This document shows positions 59,751-64,000 of a DNA stretch of 64,000 nt, piece after piece (position 1 is the first letter of the stretch; every line of letters begins with the position of its first letter). A model generated the notes under the pieces. That model made no database searches. It was not told the origin of the DNA and worked only from the letters and a program-made list of their open reading frames with translations. Source of the stretch: Amycolatopsis benzoatilytica AK 16/65. Its GTDB lineage: Bacteria; Actinomycetota; Actinomycetes; Mycobacteriales; Pseudonocardiaceae. The stretch is from positions 6,377,175 through 6,441,174 of the forward strand of contig NZ_KB912942.1 of the NCBI RefSeq assembly GCF_000383915.1. The letters are read 5' to 3'. A program made the translations under genes and the position numbers.

Positions 59751-60398
59751 ATGACAGAGAACCAACCGCTGCGACTCGTGATCGCGGACGATCAGTCCGC
59801 AGTGCGGGAAGGGCTCGCGCTGCTCGTGGATACCGTGCCCGGCATCGACGTGGTCGGGCAGGCCGGCGACGGCGACGCGGCGGTCGAACTCGCTGAGACG
59901 CTTTTGCCCGACGTGGTGCTGATGGACTTGAACATGCCCCGCTGCGACGGCGTCGAGGCGACCCGTCGGATCCGCGAAAGCCATCCGGAAATCCAGGTCG
60001 TCGTCCTCACCACGTACGCCGACGACGACTGGATCATGCGAGCGCTCCAGGCCGGTGCGCTCGGTTATCTCACCAAGTCGGCGAACAAGCACGAAATCGG
60101 CCGGGCGGTGCAAGCCGCGGCGGCAGGACAGGCCGTACTCGACACCGAAGTCCAGCGCCGGCTGCTCGCCGCCGCCAGTGCGCGCCCGGCGGGACGTCCG
60201 CGGACCGGCGTGCTGACCACCCGGGAGGCGAACGTGCTGCAGCTGATGGCCGCCGGGTTGAACAACCGGGAGATCGCCGAGCAGCTGTTCGTCAGCGAAG
60301 CGACCGTGAAGAGCCACATCAACCGGATCTTCGCCAAAACCGGCAGCCGGGACCGGGTGCAAGCGATCCAGTATGCGAACGATGCTGGCTACGCCTGA
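59751..60398 (+). CDS. NarL/FixJ-family response regulator
   Basis: A 215-residue regulator. The receiver domain has acidic residues in VIADDQ, the phosphoacceptor Asp in VVLMDLNMP, Thr in VVLTTYADD and Lys in GYLTKSA. The LuxR-type helix-turn-helix is LTTREANVLQLMAAGLNNREIAEQLFVSEATVKSHINRIF. It overlaps the histidine kinase by 10 bp tail to tail, an unusual orientation for partners. Confidence 0.94.
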   Translation: MTENQPLRLVIADDQSAVREGLALLVDTVPGIDVVGQAGDGDAAVELAETLLPDVVLMDLNMPRCDGVEATRRIRESHPEIQVVVLTTYADDDWIMRALQAGALGYLTKSANKHEIGRAVQAAAAGQAVLDTEVQRRLLAAASARPAGRPRTGVLTTREANVLQLMAAGLNNREIAEQLFVSEATVKSHINRIFAKTGSRDRVQAIQYANDAGYA

Positions 60399-61591
60399 CC
60401 AGCTGGGCCCGCCGAAACGGCCGCTCGCACCTCCCAGCACGGTCCGGACTCGTGGTCCGGGATCGCCCGGCTCTCCAGCGAGCCGTCCACCAGCTCGATC
60501 CGCTCCCGCATCCCGGTCAGCCCGTAGCCGCTAGCCGGCTTCCAGACCGGTTCGCCGGTCACGCCGGCGTCCGGGTCGAGCCGGTTGCGAACCACGACCG
60601 TCGCCCCCGCGGCACCGTAAGCCAGGTCGACCGTCACTGGCTGGCCGGGCGCGTGCTTGGCGGCGTTAGTCATCGCCTCTTTCGCGATCCGCACCAGCGC
60701 GACCGTTTCCGGTGGAGACAACACCCGGTACTCGCCGTGCTGCCGGAACTCGACCGGCGTCCGATGAGCGCGACCGAACGCTTCGGTGAGATCCGCCAGC
60801 GCTTCCGGCAGCGACCGAACCTCTTCCCGAAGCGCGGAAATCGCGTCCCGCGCGTCCGACAGCCCCTGCTCGGCCAACCGCTGCGCGCTGACCAGGTACT
60901 CAATCGCCCGGTCCGTTTCACCCTGCTCGGCCAGCAGCGTGTGCGTCACCTCGAGCTGCACGCGAAGCGCGCCGAGAGAATGCGCGAGAACGTCGTGCAT
61001 TTCGCGCGCGATTCTAGTCCGCTCCTCGGCCGCCGCGACGTGCAACTGTTCCTGGTGAGTGGCCTCCGCCTGGCGCGTCCGCGCCAGGTACAGCCTTCGG
61101 TTGAGCCCGATGAGAACGGCGATCGCGACGCCGCCGAGGTTGCCGATCCACCGATCCGCCGGACGCGACCAGAACAGGTCCGACAGCCCGACCACCGCTA
61201 CGACCAGGCAAACCACCGCAGCCAGCGACCGCGTCGCCGGCTGCGGCAGCGAAACATAGGTGCCAACCACGACCGCGGTAAGGACGATCGCTGATCCGTC
61301 GCTAGGCAGACCGGTGACGAACGCAGGTACCAGCGCAGCCGCGATCAACACCGGTGCCGCGGCACCCGGCCGCCGGTTCGCCGCGGCGAACCAGAACAGC
61401 CAGCAAACCGCCGTCGCGCCGTAGACGAACCACAACCAGTCATGCCCGCCCGACGGCCGCGCGGTGACGAGCGTGGCCGCGAGCACGATCGTGCTGATCC
61501 ACGGCATCGCCATGTCGTCCGGCAACAACCGCCGGAAAAGATCCCGCCTCCCCGGCCGAGGCACCTCGCTCACAAGCGCGTCGTTCGGCAC
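60389..61591 (-). CDS. Sensor histidine kinase (HisKA_3 type)
   Basis: A kinase of about 400 residues with five to six N-terminal membrane segments, the dimerisation/phosphoacceptor region RIAREMHDVLAHSLGALRVQLE, and an HATPase domain (IAKEAMTNAAKHAPG; GYGLTGMRERIELVDG). HisKA_3 kinases pair with NarL-type regulators, so it is the likely partner of the convergent gene. The start is a GTG without a ribosome site; another GTG lies 24 nt upstream. Confidence 0.9.
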   Translation of the reverse strand: MPNDALVSEVPRPGRRDLFRRLLPDDMAMPWISTIVLAATLVTARPSGGHDWLWFVYGATAVCWLFWFAAANRRPGAAAPVLIAAALVPAFVTGLPSDGSAIVLTAVVVGTYVSLPQPATRSLAAVVCLVVAVVGLSDLFWSRPADRWIGNLGGVAIAVLIGLNRRLYLARTRQAEATHQEQLHVAAAEERTRIAREMHDVLAHSLGALRVQLEVTHTLLAEQGETDRAIEYLVSAQRLAEQGLSDARDAISALREEVRSLPEALADLTEAFGRAHRTPVEFRQHGEYRVLSPPETVALVRIAKEAMTNAAKHAPGQPVTVDLAYGAAGATVVVRNRLDPDAGVTGEPVWKPASGYGLTGMRERIELVDGSLESRAIPDHESGPCWEVRAAVSAGPAGQA

Positions 61592-61796
61592 GCGGCCATC
61601 ATGCCAAGTCGCCACCTGCCCCGAATGCGCCAGCGAAACGTCCCCATCATTTCAGCGACGACCGCTCCGCGGGCGGGGCAACGCTGGCTCCGGCTGGCCG
61701 AACGACCGCCGCTCCGGTCGTGACCGCCCCTACCGGGTCGCGCCGGACGGCCTTCGCTAAACTCGCCTCGGTGGGTCAACCTCAGGGTCGGCCCAC

Positions 61797-61841
61797 GGGC
61801 CGCTAGCTCAGTTGGCAGAGCAGAGGACTTTTAATCCCTGG
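61797..61841 (+). pseudogene. 5' half of a tRNA-Lys (TTT)
   Basis: GGGCCGC, the D-arm TAGCTCAGTTGGCAGAGC and the anticodon loop CTTTTAA are all present. After the 3' side of the anticodon stem (TCCCT, one mismatch) the sequence departs completely: no T-arm and no acceptor complement. It is a tRNA fragment cut just past the anticodon, the place where tRNA-integrating elements recombine. Confidence 0.8.
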
Positions 61842-61870
61842 AATTGCCATGTCAATGAGTATCAACTAGT

Positions 61871-61910
61871 GCCGCCCAGGATTAACCCGTGCAGGTCAGG
61901 CGGCTTTTTT
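61871..61910 (+). terminator. Possible terminator behind the tRNA fragment
   Basis: GCCGCC at 61871 and GGCGGC at 61899 could pair across a 22-nt loop, followed by six T residues. The short stem and long loop make it moderate. Confidence 0.5.
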
Positions 61911-62215
61911 CGTCGGCGTCTATGCCGGGCAGTATCGCGGTGTATCGGGTGCTCCGCGAGCAACGGAGCCCAATCGGAGACCGGTGTCGGCCTGCGGCGG
62001 CCTACCATAGGTCACCTGGCCGATCGCCAGGGACTCCTCCATGCGGGCGCAGAGCAAGCTCGGTGTTGCGGGTCAGTAGCCAGGCGGGTTGGCGGATGCC
62101 GAGCGCCGCGACCTGAAATCGCGAGCAGAAGACGTCCGCGGAGGAGGCACAGTGGCCCGCTCTGCCTCCTCCGCGGAAACCGCATTGCTCACCGAATGCA
62201 GAGCCAAGGGGCCGG
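61911..62215. other. Degraded region between the tRNA fragment and the truncated gene
   Basis: About 300 nt with no intact gene. A minus-strand frame near 62000-62110 reads AALGIRQPAWLLTRNTEL, which faintly recalls the C-terminal part of a PIN-domain toxin, but no start or acidic residues can be placed. The GC skew and codon pattern look like decayed sequence. Confidence 0.35.
62135..62177 (-). terminator. 15-bp hairpin 3' of the truncated gene
   Basis: Arms 62135-62149 and 62163-62177 are perfect complements with a 13-nt loop. It lies 38 nt past the stop of the leftward truncated gene and lacks a T-run, as many actinobacterial terminators do. Confidence 0.6.
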
Positions 62216-62490
62216 TCAGGCACGAGCAGCCGCGTACTCCGCCTCGATCCTGGCTTTGAGTTCAGCCGCGCGTTCCGGCGTGCAGCTCTGGCCGGGTGCG
62301 TCGATGTCGCACTGCAGCTTGATCAAGCGGGAGCGAATGGCACCGGCACTGCGACCGTGCTGCTCAGCAAGCAGGTCATGCACGACGCCCGGCACCGTGT
62401 TGGAGTCGGCGGCGAGCCATTGTTCGCGCAGTTTGGCTTCCTGGTCAGAAGTCCAGGAGGCGTGCGACCGAGCTGGTCCGCCGGGCCTGA
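62216..62490 (-). pseudogene. C-terminal part of a gene cut by the IS21 element (Myb-like helices)
   Basis: About 90 residues remain. SWTSDQEAKLREQWLAAD followed by EQHGRSAGAIRSRLIKLQ is a SANT/Myb-like helix unit of the type found at the C-terminus of some helicase-related and GcrA-like proteins. A charged tail follows. The frame continues only into the left end of the IS21 element, so the N-terminus was lost by insertion. The original function cannot be named. Confidence 0.6.
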
Positions 62491-62493
62491 TGG

Positions 62494-62527
62494 TGCTCTC
62501 TGAATAGGGCCAGTCCTGCTCTCTGAA
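62494..62527 (+). repeat. Direct repeats at the IS21 left end
   Basis: TGCTCTCTGAA occurs at 62494-62504 and 62517-62527, a 23-bp period. IS21-type ends carry such multiple transposase-binding repeats. Confidence 0.7.
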
Positions 62528-62630
62528 ATTCCCCAGCTGGGGTGTCCTGTCGGCGCGTCGTTTGCGCTGGTCAGCGGCCTCGGGGTGACGGTTTCGGTGT
62601 TGATCACCGTGATCGTGACCGGAGGCGTGG

Positions 62631-63986
62631 ATGCTCACTCTGGAGGAAGACGTGGAGGCGCAGGCGCTGCGTGCTCAAGGCTGGTCGGTCTCGGCGATCG
62701 CGCGACATCTCGGACGCGACCGCAAGACGATCCGCCGCTACCTGGCCGGCGAGGTGGTGCCGGGCAAGCGACGGCCAGCGGGGCCGGACCCGTTCGAGCC
62801 GTTCCTCGGCTACTGCCGCGCCCGGCTGGCCGACGACCCGCACTTGTGGGCGGCGACGCTGCTGGACGAGGTCACCGAGCTCGGCTACCAAGGCGGCTAC
62901 TCGACGTTCACCCGGGCGCTGCGCCGCTATCAGCTGCGCCCGCACTGCGAGCCTTGCCAGGTGTCCCGCGGCCGGGACGTCGCGATCATCACCCACCCGC
63001 CGGGCGAGGAAACCCAGTGGGACTGGCTCGAGCTGCCGGACCCACCGGCGAGCTGGGGCGCCGGGAAGCAGGCACATCTGCTGGTCGGCGCGCTGGCGCA
63101 CTCGAGCAAGTGGCGCGGCGTCCTGGCCGATGCCGAGGACTTCCCGCACCTGGTCGAGGCCCTCGACGCGGTGGTCCGGCGCCTGGGCGGGGTGACCCAG
63201 GTCTGGCGCTTCGACCGGATGGCCACGGTCTGCCACCCCGCCTCAGGCCGGATCACGCCCGCATTTTCCCAGGTCGCGAAGCATTACGGGGTCCGGTCGG
63301 TGACGTGTCCGCCGCGGCGCGGGAACCGCAAGGGTGTGGTCGAGAAGGCCAACCACTCGGCCGCGCAACGCTGGTGGCGCACCCTCGGCGATGACGTCAC
63401 GATCGCCGAGGCGCAGGCCGGGCTGGATCGTCTCGCGGCCAAGCTCGATAGCCGCCGCCGGGTCCTCGACGGTGAGCGCACCACGGTCGCCGGCCTGGCC
63501 GCGGCCGAGCGGCTGCACGCCCTGCCGCTGGTCGCGTTCCCGGCCGAGTTCGACCTCGGCCGGATCGTCACGCCGCAGGCGCTGGTTTCCTTTCGCGGCA
63601 ACTCCTATTCCGTCCCGCCCGGGCTGGGCGGCGCGCAGGTTCAGGTCCGTCACCGGCTCGGCGCGGACGTGCTGCGGATCGTCACCGAGGGCGGCGCGAC
63701 GGTCGCGGTCCACCACCGCGCCCCGGACGGGGCCGGCCGGGTCGTCCGCGACGACGGGCACGTGATCGCGCTCGAACACGCCGCGATGGGCGCGTTCAGC
63801 ACCGATCGGCCCTGCACCCACAAGACGCGCCGGCCGCCGTCGGCGGCGGCGTTGGCCGAAGCAGCACGACTGCGCGGCCTGCCCGCGACGGGGCCCGCGG
63901 CCCACGTCGTGATCGACCTGGCCACCTACGCCGCCACCGCGGCGAAGCTGGGCAGCGCACCCACCTATGAGTCCAAGGAGGACTGA
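62631..63986 (+). CDS. istA: IS21-family transposase IstA
   Basis: A 451-residue DDE transposase. The N-terminal helix-turn-helix is GWSVSAIARHLGRDRKTIRRYL. The rve-type catalytic core has Asp in TQWDWLELP, a second Asp in WRFDRMATVC and Glu in GVVEKANHS. The C-terminal beta domain has LVSFRGNSYSVPPGLGG. The length is a little short of the IS21 average, and all catalytic residues appear intact. It cooperates with the AAA+ helper IstB, which begins 4 nt after its stop. Confidence 0.93.
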   Translation: MLTLEEDVEAQALRAQGWSVSAIARHLGRDRKTIRRYLAGEVVPGKRRPAGPDPFEPFLGYCRARLADDPHLWAATLLDEVTELGYQGGYSTFTRALRRYQLRPHCEPCQVSRGRDVAIITHPPGEETQWDWLELPDPPASWGAGKQAHLLVGALAHSSKWRGVLADAEDFPHLVEALDAVVRRLGGVTQVWRFDRMATVCHPASGRITPAFSQVAKHYGVRSVTCPPRRGNRKGVVEKANHSAAQRWWRTLGDDVTIAEAQAGLDRLAAKLDSRRRVLDGERTTVAGLAAAERLHALPLVAFPAEFDLGRIVTPQALVSFRGNSYSVPPGLGGAQVQVRHRLGADVLRIVTEGGATVAVHHRAPDGAGRVVRDDGHVIALEHAAMGAFSTDRPCTHKTRRPPSAAALAEAARLRGLPATGPAAHVVIDLATYAATAAKLGSAPTYESKED

Positions 63987-63990
63987 TCAC

Positions 63991-64000
63991 TTGTCCGGAA
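63991..64000 (+). CDS. istB: IstB helper ATPase (first codons only)
   Basis: A TTG start preceded by AAGGAGG within the end of istA, followed by TCC GGA. Position and ribosome site fit istB, the AAA+ partner in IS21 transposition. Only three codons lie in the window, so identity rests on context. Confidence 0.6.

Larger units (their letters stand above)
62491..64000 (+). mobile_element. IS21-family insertion sequence, left part
   Basis: It contains a complete istA and the first codons of istB, in the order and spacing of the IS21 family. The left end is placed at about 62491 because two copies of TGCTCTCTGAA lie just inside, as expected for the repeated transposase-binding sites at IS21 ends. 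The right end is outside the window. Confidence 0.85.

Noticed and set aside
62002..62110. PIN-domain toxin remnant
   Set aside because: Only a short stretch resembles the family and none of the catalytic acids can be placed.

Overview
The window is high-GC DNA with dense genes, frequent GTG starts, 4-nt start/stop overlaps and GGAGG-type ribosome sites. That points to an actinomycete. The pknG-glnH-glnX order, a GlfT2-like galactofuranosyltransferase, an L,D-transpeptidase lipoprotein and SigE-type regulators suggest Pseudonocardiaceae, most likely Amycolatopsis or a close relative. This is inferred from gene content only; no database was searched.

Layout. 1-5.2 kb: the start of a gene that may encode a Clp-N-like protein, with twin operators; a Schlafen/AlbA_2 ATPase-like regulator behind a 25-bp inverted repeat; a ferredoxin reductase; and a divergent erythromycin-esterase/MerR pair. 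5.2-15.6 kb: a MetE-like methyltransferase, a purine permease, an APC permease, a rhomboid-like protein, a PAS-GGDEF-EAL protein, an arylamine N-acetyltransferase and a HIT protein. 15.8-25.3 kb: an MFS transporter, then eight co-directional, mostly overlapping genes: polysaccharide deacetylase, AurF-type diiron N-oxygenase, two dCTP-deaminase-fold proteins, a GT4, a GlfT2-like GT2, a HAD phosphatase and a GH3 protein. This is the best candidate here for an undescribed system. The two deaminase-fold proteins have lost complementary parts of the active site, the GH3 protein lacks its nucleophile, and the deacetylase carries a degenerate IS110-like domain.

25.4-34.9 kb: a secreted serine protease, a PanE-like reductase beside a broken TetR gene, a tRNA Glu-Asp-Phe cluster, small conserved-looking proteins, a frameshifted GNAT gene, a cold-shock gene, an L,D-transpeptidase and an ECF sigma factor with a membrane partner. 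34.9-45.6 kb: an MHS transporter, a thioesterase, the glnX-glnH-pknG nitrogen/carbon sensing operon with an unusually long PknG N-terminus, an AcoX-like kinase, a copper chaperone and a second cold-shock gene. 46-58.8 kb: a catabolic region with a TPP-dependent enzyme, hydroxyacid-oxoacid transhydrogenase, thioesterase, PucR regulator, acyl-CoA ligase, two MBL-fold proteins (one intact, one stripped of metal ligands) around an MFS transporter, a WYL regulator and an epoxide hydrolase. 59-61.6 kb: a convergent histidine kinase and response regulator. 61.8-64 kb: a disrupted region with a 5'-half tRNA-Lys, a truncated gene and the left part of an IS21-family element that runs off the end.

A hairpin repeat family with a shared loop recurs just 3' of genes at four loci, and a different palindromic repeat sits in frame inside pknG. 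Several enzymes occur as intact/degenerate pairs or have lost catalytic residues. No CRISPR array, rRNA or replication origin was seen.
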